From: Chondrosia reniformis
Lineage: Eukaryota; Porifera; Demospongiae; Chondrillida; Chondrillidae
Direction of reading: 5' to 3'
Assembly: GCA_947172415.1 (NCBI GenBank)
Contig: OX359189.1
Span: 3,052,501 to 3,116,500, forward strand
DNA length: 64,000 nucleotides
Part shown: positions 47,882 through 59,009 of the stretch, in pieces
Position numbering within the stretch: position 1 is the first letter of the stretch
How the letters are laid out: every line of letters starts with the position of its first letter
Notes under the pieces: generated by a model
Database searches by the model: none
What the model saw: the letters and a program-made list of their open reading frames with translations, nothing else
What the model was told of the DNA's origin: nothing
Position numbers and translations under genes: made by a program

Positions 47882-50800
47882 TTAAAAGAAACCGTATTTT
47901 GTAGATATAACAAGTTTACTGGATAGTCTATGTGTAGTCATGCAGTGATAATCAATAAGAGATGTTAGTGGTATACAGAAAATGTTAGGGTTGATACTTT
48001 TAATTGCGTAACAATGAAAATGATGATTAAATTCCGATTCCACTTGCTGTACTATAAAGAAAACTTGCTTATTTAAGTCTTTTATTATTTTTTGAATCTC
48101 GCAAAACACTGGGGACTCATTCTCTATGGCTGTAACTACTATTTTTTTGGGACGGAAGTACACATTGTGCACAAGTAAGCATTGTACTCTGAATAAAATG
48201 TAATACAAATACACATAAATAATTGTTAGCTTTTTTGTCTTAATTAAAATACTTACTGAGAGAAGTCTGAGGATATGGAATGCTGTTTCACCATTTCGAC
48301 TTCCACACTGTTGTCATCAATTGGTGATTCTGTATAAATGGTTGTGAAACATTAGTAGTGCTCTCTACATTCATATATGAACACATGCATTGTCACTTTA
48401 CATGAGTGTGAGCATACCTTCCCTAAATTCTGAGCCTGACTTAAGCACAGACCCCATCAATTGATAACAAGAGAGCCTTTGGTGTCTCTTGGATAAAGAC
48501 TTCGGTACATTAATGAAGTTACCCAAAGTGTGGGCCAGCTTCTTAAAATATTGGTGCTTAGCTTCGAACCGCATGCACCACAGCCGACTTAAAGGACCAT
48601 ATCTAATTCAGTAGACAGAAAATTAGTCATGTACCTATACATACATATTACTTTGTGTAAGCCCTACTTTTCAATGAAATCTGGATAATGCACCATATAG
48701 TGCATCTTGGGTATTATAGAACGATTAGGATACAAAGTCCTAAATGTTGAATGATGAATCTATAATTACAAACATTAATATGTGCATACATATATATATA
48801 TAAATATAAAAATACCTATGCACACAATGTATGTATACTTACATACCTTGATAAGTATTCTCAAATATGAAACTTGATCTTCTGAGATACAAGGGGCAAA
48901 TAGAATATCCATAATTTCCAACAATAGAAGAAAGCATTCCCAATTTTCATTTCTTTCTGGAATCAGGTCACCAATAAGTAAAGGTAGATACCGGCCAAGG
49001 CACCATAACTGTGAAGCTACATAATTGCAACACTTCATTAATTGATTGAAAAGGCATACATGAATGACTTTGTTACCTGACTGTTTAAAACTTGTATCAT
49101 TTGTATTAAGGTTGGCAAGTAAAATTTGTGATGGCTTGTTTGTTCTGTCCTCTTCTCCATAAGGGTACGCCTTGATACGGTTATTAAGCTGGTCCAGAGT
49201 GAAGATTCTATCAAGAAGAAATTGACTAAGCAACAGCTTTATCTCTAAAGGGAGTGCTCCCTCTAAGACATCATGCATGATGTCTGGTGGTAAGCCATCA
49301 ATTATATGGAAATATCTCAGCGAATTCAGGATTGAATTTCTAGACACACCATATGTAGTGGCAATGTGGCTTCCTAAAGTATCCCCTAGAGCACTACAGT
49401 ACTGAGTGTGACTTTCCACTGTTCTCATTTGCAACTCCTCTGTACTAAACTATATAAATAAACAGAATGAGTAATTATTATTATATTATTTTTATACACG
49501 TACAAAAGTCTGTTAACCTTTGAATCAATGTCCTTATTAGTTGCCATGCAAAATCTACATTTCCTCATGGCAGACTGCAATCCAATGAAACCACCCAAGG
49601 CTTGACTAGCCAAATTATCTGCTGACACAGCCACCACTGTGCCAAACAGCTTTTGACTTTGGCCATGGACAGTAAAATAAATTCCCTAATATGTAAAACA
49701 TACAACATATGTAGAGCCATGCGTGAATGCATTTTTCAAGGTATACAGATGTCTTTAGAAGGTATTATATATGTACCTCTTCTAATTCCTTTATACGAGA
49801 CACAAAGGATTCCAGAATAGTATCCAAACTGTACTTCTTGATATACGCGTGTTTGATAACAGTAATTAGTTGGATGTTCTGCAAGCTTGATCTATATTCA
49901 GGGTGGATGTTTGACAAAGTGTAATAAAATAGACCTATACAAGATAACAGAAGTATTTAAGTCAATAATGCATGCAAAATTGTATATACCAGTGAAATTA
50001 CCCAGCTTATGGATTTTGGCCTTAGAACCCAGAGGATTGCAAACTTCAACATCATCATAGTAAAGGTGTATTTGAACACCCTTTGCATTGGCACCAAAGA
50101 GAGGGTTGGTTAGGAATATATGTCCATCACACAAGTCCCGCAACTTTCCATCTTTGGACTGGTGACTCCTGAGAACCTAAATGTAATTAAGAAATAAATT
50201 GCAGTTCAATATATTCTCATTCATGCTTAATGTATTTATATATATACAGTATATTGTAACTTGCACTGTATATATACCTGTGAGGCCACATCTGAATTGT
50301 TCAACAAAGCTTGCAAGGACTCCAAGACATCTACTTCATAGGTACAGTCCCATACTTTGCGTACAACTGACTTACCTTTTCTGTAAAATGTTTTGAATGT
50401 GCAGCCTAAACGTCGTTCTTTTGGTGCCTACAATGCCACAATTTATATATGCACATAAAAGGTTACATACGTATATGTACATATTAACTATTTACACTCA
50501 CCACAAGTCCAAAATTATCGGAAAAAAATTTTGATTGACGATACTCTGTGTCTAAGTCTGCAAAAGGTGATACTACATTTGTTGACATGAAAGTATCCTC
50601 TACTTCCTGTACTAATTCCTCATTTTCTGTTTTTTTAATTAGATTGATGACTTGCTCCTTAGTGTGATCCAGAACAAGGTTCACAAATGATGTGATGTCA
50701 CTTAGCAGAAGATCTACAGTTTTCTAATTATCATATGTATTAGAAGAAGACATGTATATATACACACATTAATAGATAGTTTAGCTTGCATATGCATGTT

Positions 50801-51186
50801 GCACTAAATCTAACTTGAGGTAGTTGTCTTTCCTCCTTAATTTTTAGAATAAATAGAGCTTTAGCTCTCTTGAAAGCCAGTTCTTTTTCAATTATACTGC
50901 TTTCCTCAGGAAAATCGTCCACTACTTCACCAAATTCGTCCTCCACTGTCACATCACATTGCCACTCGTCATTGGTTGTAATGATTGCTTGGCTTAAATC
51001 TAAATGATCCCTGTGTTGACGATAGATATGCTTTTTGAGCGATTCAACTTTATGGTAAGATCTTCGGCAACCGCGAACACAACAATCTACGGAAAATCCT
51101 GGTTCGTTCTCGTGAATCCTCAGATGATTAAGGATTGTCAGTAAAGTCCGAGCTTTAAACAAACGGCAATAGGGACACGAATACAT
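47882..51186 (-). CDS. C2H2 zinc-finger, CACTA-type transposase-like protein
   Basis: Eleven exons, 51186-50815, 50723-50502, 50427-50278, 50176-50002, 49934-49777, 49685-49518, 49449-48847, 48759-48668, 48602-48418, 48329-48257 and 48188-47882, give 834 intact codons. The N-terminus has two C2H2-type units (YSCPYCRLFKARTLLTILNH and CCVRGCRRSYHKVESLKKHI). Characteristic blocks of the family follow: VCNPLGSKAKIHKLG, FYYTLSNIHPEYRSS, GTVVAVSADNLASQALGGF with RKCRFCM, GLPPDIMHDVLEGALPLEIK, PKMHYMVHYPDFI and GPLSRLWCMRFEAKHQYFKK. Proteins with this PPDIMHDVLEG block are repeated in many animal genomes and resemble tnp2/CACTA transposases. That it mobilises this element is inferred from its position. 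An ATG 18 bases upstream (51204) is an alternative start. It is head to head with the SAMD3-like gene. Confidence 0.85.
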
Positions 51187-51204
51187 TTTTAAAAGAGGAT
51201 TCAT

Positions 51205-51472
51205 AAAATCATTACTTATATATAAGGTTTTCGTAAATAGGTATAAACAGAAATAACAGAAATAACAGAAATAACAATAAATTAACAAGAATGTGACTGT
51301 TTATTCTCGCGCATGAGTGTGGAATGCGTATGTATCTTAGCGACTGTAGTGAGAAAGTTAAACCCAATTCTTCAATCATTCTACGTATATCGTTTGTGAG
51401 TGTAGTGAGAAAGTTAAACCCAATTCTTCAATCATTCTACGTATATCGTTTATTTACTCGTGAGTTAAGGAA
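51205..51472. promoter_or_regulatory. Bidirectional promoter region with a 56-bp tandem duplication
   Basis: Interval between the two divergent transposon genes. Positions 51345-51400 are repeated at 51401-51451 (TGTAGTGAGAAAGTTAAACC and onward), ending 21 bases before the plus-strand ATG. The repeat may hold duplicated binding sites. Confidence 0.55.
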
Positions 51473-54163
51473 ATGAAACTGCTTCTACTTTACAAGGATA
51501 GAAAAAGGCCTGTGACAGTGCCCGATGAAGGAAACGTCGTCGAAAATATAAGGGTGGCGTTTCAGTCAGCATTCCAAACAAATTTGACTGTAAATTTTAC
51601 CGTGTACTCGGAAGAATGGCAGGAATACATCGATATTGACTGTGAAGAGATTAAATCAGGATCGAAAATAATGATTACCTCAGTAGACGCTTGTGAAAAT
51701 AAAAATCAGGTATCAGTGGAATCTGCAATATCTCTTCCCGATTCGGAAGTGGTGAAGAAAGAAGATCCAGACAAAGTAAGATATTATATATATAGCGCTT
51801 GACAATATACTGTTATAATAAATAAATAAATAGTGATTTTTATTAACATGACATGTTGCAATGCTGGAAAGATTAATATAGAATAGCCCAACCCATGGTG
51901 GGTTTAAAAGTCACTGGTAGGGTATATATAAAACTGAGATCAGTTCAAGGGCCTGGGAGGTTGCGCGCATAAACCTGATGGGTCAAAATTTATGAGAATG
52001 AATGAGTGATTAATGAACGTACATACTGTAAATATAATTAGAGATTTTATGATTTGGGAATGTAAGGATAATATATAGATCATAACTACTTAATCTAAAA
52101 AGAATAGAATACAAATATACAATTAATGATTAATAAGAAAAATTAATAGAAAAAAGGAAAATAGTATTAATGATATATCTAGAAAAGTAATTTAATATGC
52201 AAATATACACCCTTATATTGTCTACTTGGTTTTGTATGTATAGCTCCATGCAGATCTGCATGTATATAGAATTCATCGCTTGTGCATTTAGGTTCCACTC
52301 CAAGATTGCACTAATGTGCAAGGTGTCCTGCAAAAAAATAAAATTAAGGAAGAGTACATAATTCTTGATGAGACTGAGTCTGAAATACCAAACCCATTTC
52401 CTTTTCCAAAGTTCCCCCTTGATGTTGCAGTAGCATTACAGAAAGGAGAAATAACTGCAAGAGCACATCGTGAATTAATTAGTGGTGTGGCAAGAGCTAT
52501 GTTTAGTTTTAAGAGACATCCAACAGCAGAGGATAGGAGAAGGGTAGCTAATGAAATTGTATCCAAGTATCCTTCCTTGAGAACACCAGGAAAGAATGCT
52601 GCAGTGAGTATAAAAATATATATAATGTAATTATACAGCAAGTGAGAAAAAAACTGAGGGATTCAAATCAATTAAGAATAATCAAAGGGGGAAAAGGTTC
52701 CTAATTTGTTAAAATGATCAATGGCAAGTGTATATATTTTGCTGAACCTTAATGTCCTCAAGACAATAACTTATATAATTCCACATACATGCAAGCAGTA
52801 CATTCTTGCATTGAGGAATATGGTATATAGAAGGCTATGACGTGATCCAATATTGTGAAATTCATTAATTATACATGCATATATTGCATTTTTTGCGATG
52901 TAAGATTACTAGCTTACTAGAATTGCCTATAATATATGTGTCTCTTTTGTACAGTCCGGTGTTTCTGAAGCAATACGTTCACGCTTCAAGGAATACAACA
53001 GAAGACCTGTTAATTCACCTTTAAAAGATAAACCTCTGCCAAAAAAGAGAAAGTTGACACCCAAACTACCTGCAGTAGAAGACAAGTTTGCACAACGCCT
53101 ACATGTATGTTCGCAAATGCAATCAAAAATGCTATAGTTGTTGTGATACATATACATAATACTGATGTATTATAACATTTTTTATAGGATTTGCATAATG
53201 GTGAAGATGACTTATCCTATGAACGCAATCATGCAATGTTGAAAACCTTACATGCTAAACCAAACACAGATGCTGGGGTCATTAAAAAACTAATGGAACT
53301 TACCTGGGAAAGGAGACATCATGACATTATTACCAATCCTGCAGATGTTTTAGTTCTCCTTGAAAGGTACCCCTACCTAGGTGAAAAGGATTATGTAAGT
53401 TTAGCAAGTATATGTAGGCTAATTAATAATATATATACCTATATATGTTGGTTGTTCTATTTAGGTAATACATCAGTTTACATTAATGTGTAAGAGTGTG
53501 GATTCTGGGGCTTGGTCTATTTGGAAGGAGCGAATAATGAAGTTGGCAGCTCGAGAAAAGAAGATTATGGAACAACTACAATCTTCAGATGACAATGGTA
53601 AGTATGTTCGTGCATTTTGTAGTCACTAAAATTGACATGCATCCTGGTTGTTAATTTACTAAAATCCTATTCCATGTTATACAGACAATATCAAGGCCCT
53701 TAAAAGCCTAATTATGTTGCTGGCCACAAGAAACACGAAAACCAAGGACAACCTTGATCACCTGTGTTTATATGTTCCAGTAAGTACATATATCCACAGG
53801 TATATACGTATATATATGTATATTATTATTTGCCAAGTATATTTGTTCATCTTTTAAATTAATGAATTCTTATAGGAAAACCTTCCACTAGATGAGGCAG
53901 CAAAGTTGCCAACCAATAGTATGCCATGCATACTATATAAGGGTGGGCAGCTTTTCTTATCTGTTGATAAGATACCACTCTTTGAAGTGTCACCACAAGA
54001 GGCAGCCATGGCACTCCTGGCCTCACACTATGTATTCAACATAGCTTATCCCATGGGATTGGAGCAGGTGTTTTCTTTTTTGGAGTTTGTCTTTTTAGGC
54101 AAACTCCCAAAGAAACAAGGGAACACCTTTTCACGGGTGTTTTCCGAACTTAATTCTATTTAA
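51473..54163 (+). CDS. SAMD3-like partner protein of the transposon
   Basis: Seven exons, 51473-51775, 52292-52603, 52955-53104, 53188-53394, 53465-53597, 53685-53779 and 53876-54163, give 495 intact codons. The N-terminal part (MKLLLLYKDRKRPVTVPDEG, then VYSEEWQEYIDID) has the look of a ubiquitin-like/PB1-type domain. It is followed by a basic helical region (RRRVANEIVSKYPSLR, IRSRFKEYNRRP) with a nuclear-signal-like PKKRKL. The end SVDKIPLFEVSPQEAAMALL and SHYVFNIAYP is typical of proteins named sterile alpha motif domain-containing 3-like, although no SAM domain is evident here. Such genes are multi-copy in many animals. The head-to-head pairing with the transposase-like gene suggests it is the second gene of the element; its biochemical role is unknown. 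Confidence 0.8.
51825..52010 (-). mobile_element. LINE 3'-end copy
   Basis: Reverse complement resembles 63310-63490, the end of the LINE at 62533: shared AAACCCACCATGGGTTGGGC, CATGT and TTAATAAAAATCA, then a short-repeat tail (ATTT here, ATT there). It sits in intron 1 of the SAMD3-like gene. Confidence 0.75.
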
Positions 54164-54288
54164 TTTTTATTTATATGTTAAACTTTATTACTTAAACATA
54201 ACTATTTTTTATTAACTTCATCAAGTTAACATATTTACTTTTAACTATTTTTCATTATTGTTTTGTATTTCTATATTGTATGCATTTT

Positions 54289-54294
54289 AATAAA
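54289..54294 (+). terminator. Poly(A) signal of the SAMD3-like gene
   Basis: AATAAA 125 bases after the stop codon. Confidence 0.6.
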
Positions 54295-54507
54295 ATAATT
54301 AAATGGACAACTATGAATTTAGTTAAATAATTTACAAGCACTAATTAAGCATTCATTTACAATCTAGGAGAAACCTGGTGGGTACCATCAATTAACACTC
54401 ATAGATGCCAGCTAGTGGCTGTTACCCACCACATAGTGGTGGGTTAGCAGGGACAGAGTTAACCCACCACTTTTGGTGGGGGATAAACACCATCAATTTT
54501 CACAGTG

Positions 54508-54955
54508 TAGACTGAAGATGATGCATCTGCATGCCATATATCAACAAAGGTTCCAGTCTTAAAGGGGTCTCAGCTAATAACCACAGCAGATTTGATTTGC
54601 ATTGTGAGGGAGCTAAGAATACCGACGGTCGGTTGCATGCATGCATTCACATAATCAACAGGGTTAGAGACCATTTTGTAACTTGTACGCAAGGGACATC
54701 ATATGACATACGTATATAAAGGCCTTGGCCTTTTATGTCCTTGCATAGTTGTAGTTGAGGATTTCAAAGTATGCAACTATACTATTTAAAATACTGATTA
54801 TCCTAGGGGTCACTTGGATTTCTAACTTGCACTGTGTAGCTAGTACTTGATTGTAACTTTAATATTACATAGTCACTTGGATCTCTTATATAATTGTAAG
54901 TTAAACTTGTACTGTGTAGTACTTGATTGTATTTTTAATATTATATACTATATAG
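54508..54955 (+). repeat. Right half of the split MITE
   Basis: Resumes at the TA 54508-54509. Its inverted arm, 54735-54955, is the reverse complement of 40436-40660. From 54521 it is also part of the tandem duplication. Confidence 0.85.
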
Positions 54956-56925
54956 AAGAAGGGATCAATGCACCCAAACATAGAAGTGATGTATATGTGT
55001 ATAGTGTATGTATATGCATGTGTGTGTGAAGAGCTAGACTTACATGTAATTGTAACATAACATTAAATATCTTCTCTTTAAGGCTACTGCTTAAATGTTA
55101 TCACAAAATACAGACTGAACGGCTTCTGAACACTGAGACCTGCTGCCCCTTCTACCCATTCCTGACTACTACCAGAGAGGAAGGTGTTAGTGTGGCAGCC
55201 AAAGCAGAGAATAAGAAATTTGGGTACTTCCTATTCTTTCACCCCAATTGCTGCAGTAGAGACTGCTGGTGCTTTTGGTCCCTATCACATGTATTCACTG
55301 AGCCAAAACCACTTTTAGGAAGTAATATGTAAGTAGGTAACTTGTAAGCTGCTGAGCCATGCACTCACTGTCATTGACCTTTGCCAACTTGTAGCTCCTC
55401 CCCTTCTTCTCCTCTTCATGCAAGTAGTCATCAGTGGCATTCTCTTTGACCACACTTACAGCGCAGACACAGCAAGTAAATTATAACAAGATGATTTGTA
55501 TACTTATATACATCTATTATATAACTGACAGTAGATATAAATATAATATTATTGCATATATGTTTCATACAAAGTTTCTTGATTTGTTCGATCTACTATA
55601 TATTCTACTGAGAAGTGCTCACAATTACAGGGAATTTATACATACAGTGATTAAACTTCAAAATTCTTATATATATAGTTGCAACGTTTAAATGTTTCAA
55701 AAGTATATGGTTCTGTACATGCATCTGCATGCCATATATCAACAAAGGTTCCAGTCTTAAAGGGGTCTCAGCTAATAACCACAGCAGATTTGATTTGCAT
55801 TGTGAGGGAGCTAAGAATACCGACGGTCGGTTGCATGCATGCATTCACATAATCAACAGGGTTAGAGACCATTTTGTAACTTGTACGCAAGGGACATCAT
55901 ATGACATACGTATATAAAGGCCTTGGCCTTTTATGTCTTTGCGTAGTTGTAGTTGAGGATTTCAAAGTATGCAACTATACTATTTAAAATACTGATTATC
56001 CTAGGGGTCACTTGGATTTCTAACTTGCACTGTGTAGCTAGTACTTGATTGTAACTTTAATATTACATAGTCACTTGGATCTCTTATAATTGTAACTTGT
56101 ACTGTGTAGTACTTGATTGTATTTTTAATATTATATACTATATAGAAGAAGGGATCAATGCACCCAAACATAGAAGTGATGTATATGTGTATAGTGTATG
56201 TATATGCATGTGTGTGTGAAGAGCTAGACTTACATGTAATTGTAACATAACATTAAATATCTTCTCTTTAAGGCTACTGCTTAAATGTTATCACAAAATA
56301 CAGACTGAACGGCTTCTGAACACTGAGACCTGCTGCCCCTTCTACCCATTCCTGACTACTACCAGAGAGGAAGGTGTTAGTGTGGCAGCCAAAGCAGAGA
56401 ATAAGAAATTTGGGTACTTCCTATTCTTTCACCCCAATTGCTGCAGTAGAGACTGCTGGTGCTTTTGGTCCCTGTCACATGTATTCACTGAGCCAAAACC
56501 ACTTTTAGGAAGTTTTATGTAAGTAGGTAACTTGTAAGCTGCTGAGCCATGCACTCACTGTCATTGACCTTTGCCAACTTGTAGCTCCTCCCCTTCTTCT
56601 CCTCTTCATGCAAGTAGTCATCAGTGGCATTCTCTTTGACCACACTTACAGCGCAGACACAGCAAGTAAATTATAACAAGATGATTTGTATACTTATATA
56701 CATCTATTATATAACTGACAGTAGATATAAATATAATATTATTGCATATATGTTTCATATAAAGTTTCTTGATTTGTTCGATCTACTATATATTCTACTG
56801 AGAAGTGCTCACAATTACAGGGAATTTATACATACATACATATCAGTGATTAAACTTCAAAATTCTTATATATATAGTTGCAACGTTTAAATGTTTCAAA
56901 AGTATATGGTTCTGTACATGCATCA
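54521..56925. repeat. Tandem duplication of a 1.2-kb segment
   Basis: 54521-55718 and 55719-56925 are nearly identical. The junctions share ATGCATC, so the duplication probably arose through 7-bp microhomology. Differences are a few substitutions, a short deletion near 56095 and a CATACATACATATCAG-type expansion near 56835. The unit holds the MITE right half plus about 750 bp without a recognised gene. Confidence 0.95.
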
Positions 56926-57124
56926 ATCAGCTGTTACTTACAGCTTACAGTAGAGATTTACAAAACAACAGTGGTTCGTCAATGCAAAGTGTGGCTGACC
57001 ACTGAATATGAGAAATAGGGATCTGAAGCTGATCTGAAAGCTTAAATTTGATATTCTCATCATTTGCCGGATGTTTAGATCTACGTATGGTTTGACCATC
57101 TTTTGAGTGGCTATAGACTCTGTG

Positions 57125-57180
57125 TCCCATCAAGTGAACTTTGGTTCCACCCTTTGCTTGCTATGCTCATGAGTGGGTGG
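57125..57180 (+). repeat. Dispersed 55-bp hairpin repeat, copy 3
   Basis: Most diverged of the three copies: GGTTCCACCC, then GCTATGCTC and GTGGGTGGGGG. Confidence 0.4.
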
Positions 57181-57377
57181 GGGAAGTTGAGTATATACGT
57201 ATATCAAAGCTGTAAGATAATAGCTTTAATATATTTGGCTAACATTAGCTATAAGCCATGTGATATGATCGTGTGCCTTTCCTATGTAACACCTCAGAGG
57301 TTCATATACATATCATATCAGTATACTTGGATAGCTTAGCATATATATATTAATAATCTTGATTAGCTATTGGAAGG

Positions 57378-57387
57378 ATATAAAAGG
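57378..57387 (+). promoter_or_regulatory. TATA box
   Basis: ATATAAAAGG 78 bases before the start codon at 57465. A start site about 30 bases downstream would give a 5' leader of about 50-55 bases. Confidence 0.7.
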
Positions 57388-57464
57388 GAGGCCACCAGCT
57401 CATTCTAGTCAAATCTACAAGAAGCTTTGAGAATTCTTTCCAGATATTTCCAAGAAATCAAAAG

Positions 57465-57959
57465 ATGTTTAAGCTGATTATCTTGTCGTTGGTAATGTGT
57501 TACTCCTTTGAAGGCGTAGCTACAACATATATTTATAAGATTTTAGCGCTTGCATCAGACTCTCCTAATCCTGACATCCCTCCTGGCTTTGTACTTATTG
57601 ATGTGGACCTTAATCAGGGTGCTGGAGGCAAGTACATCTATCTGGCTTACAAAACAACAGACATACTGTGTGAAGCCCTAACAGGACTGGATTTAGAGGG
57701 AGGGAGTTCCAATGACTTTCCATTCCAACCAGGTTTTGACAAAATAGATCAAGACTTAAATCAGGGAGCATGGGGAAAATATGTGTACGCCTATACTACC
57801 AGTAATACGGCACGCCCCCCAATTAAAGAGGTTGCAGTTATTGTTGGGGATACAAGGCATACTTACCCAGCGAACAGCTCCTGGATTAGAATTAATCAAG
57901 ATACCAATGAAGGTGCTGGGGGAAAATTCATTTATGTTATATACAAGACTTCCTACTAA
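57465..57959 (+). CDS. Small secreted protein with three DLNQGAGGKYIY repeats (MABP/VPS62-like)
   Basis: Single exon of 164 codons. A signal peptide (MFKLIILSLVMCYSFEGVA) is followed by three related units: GFVLIDVDLNQGAGGKYIYL, GFDKIDQDLNQGAWGKYVYA and SWIRINQDTNEGAGGKFIYV. The pattern of a hydrophobic strand, D-x-N-x-GA-x-GK, then an aromatic strand and YK is that of MABP- or VPS62-type beta-prism repeats, which can associate with membranes. The match is by motif and the function is not known. Only two cysteines are seen, one in the signal and one mature. It has its own TATA box and poly(A) signal and lacks introns, unlike nearly every other gene here, so a retrocopy or an inducible effector-type gene is possible. 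Confidence 0.75.
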   Translation: MFKLIILSLVMCYSFEGVATTYIYKILALASDSPNPDIPPGFVLIDVDLNQGAGGKYIYLAYKTTDILCEALTGLDLEGGSSNDFPFQPGFDKIDQDLNQGAWGKYVYAYTTSNTARPPIKEVAVIVGDTRHTYPANSSWIRINQDTNEGAGGKFIYVIYKTSY

Positions 57960-58059
57960 GAAAGAAACAATAGCAAGGCTGAAATAGAATTCGAAATTAC
58001 ATCACGTAGGACAAATGTAGAACCCTAGAGTACCCACTTACTCATTATATTTGGCATTT

Positions 58060-58065
58060 AATAAA
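58060..58065 (+). terminator. Poly(A) signal of the three-repeat secreted protein
   Basis: AATAAA 100 bases after the stop codon. Confidence 0.6.
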
Positions 58066-58651
58066 TATTATTATCAGAATTTGACTTGACACAATACATT
58101 CCATTCTTTTAAATGAAGCAATAAATGAACTGGGAGTAATAGTATATACCATTGCACATTTCATCTCCCTTGCTATATAAACATATACAGCTTAATGATT
58201 ATGAGACTAACATATAATAAAGATGGTATTTCCTCAATATATATAACAAAATAAAGTCTAACAATTATTGTTAGATTTATGCATGACTCTTGAGTTCCTA
58301 CACTTTTGACAATTAATGACAGGAGACTATTAATAACTTTAGCAATAGTGTGAGCTCCAAAGACCATTTCTTTTTAATGAGAGAAGGAGACGCGGATATA
58401 ATTGACAAATTTTCTCTCTGGAGACATTCTAGAAGGAATACAATTTTACAGGTCAAAATGAATACAGGGTAATTCCAGTTTTACTAAATTATGCAGGGCT
58501 TGCATCATGCTTACACAAGTATTACAAACCTGATGCCTGGTTGAAAGGCAACTTTGTGTTCATCTTTACACACTTCTACCACATCTGTGCAAGTTTTAAA
58601 GATTTAGATAAAATATGGATCCTCCCAGCAGCATAAATGAACACTTTCAAG

Positions 58652-58755
58652 TACTGTATTTGTCAGTATAGAGGTCCGGGGTCAGTTGGTCTATTCTTAA
58701 ATAGGGGTAATGATTGATATAGAGGCCCCAGGCCTCTATTTGGACAAATACAGTA
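58652..58755. mobile_element. 104-bp MITE
   Basis: Inverted ends TACTGTATTTGTC(AG)TATAGAGG and TACTGTATTTGTC(CA)AATAGAGG, followed by the paired words CGGGG and CCCCAGG. It is nearly a hairpin. Confidence 0.75.
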
Positions 58756-59009
58756 ACATTCCAGGTTCCAAACAGATATAGCCATGAACTTAATATCAAA
58801 TACAAATTCAAAGCACAGCTAACCTCTCCCATCAATCTGTTTAGGAAGCAGTATCCACAGAAAATTCCCTCCCTACAAGTGAGGCGGGCAAGATGTACTG
58901 TATATACTTATCATCATAGACTTTGCACAGTTAACTACCTTCACTCCCCTTTAGTTTAAATACACACACATACACACACATCGTACTGTGCATGACACAC
59001 AGGTCTGAC

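Larger units (their letters stand above)
40706..54507. mobile_element. 13.8-kb CACTA-like (CMC superfamily) DNA transposon carrying host-type cargo
   Basis: Left terminus CACTGTTAAAACACTGGTGT at 40706; right terminus, read inverted, CACTGTGAAAATTGATGGTG. Both sides are bounded by TA (40704-40705 and 54508-54509). Subterminal hairpins of CCCACCA/TGGTGGG type occur near both ends. The flanks are the two halves of one MITE, and the paralogue at 4231 shows the uninterrupted site with a single TA. Contents from left to right are a hammerhead ribozyme, an inverted-repeat block with an RGM-like gene, an 11-exon C2H2/transposase-like gene (minus), and a 7-exon SAMD3-like gene (plus). The boundaries are strongly supported. 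Placing it in CACTA/EnSpm rests on the ends and on the PPDIMHDVLEG protein. Confidence 0.9.

Noticed and set aside
54164-54360. Further coding exon after the SAMD3-like stop
   Set aside because: Stop codon, poly(A) signal and AT-rich subterminal transposon sequence follow directly.
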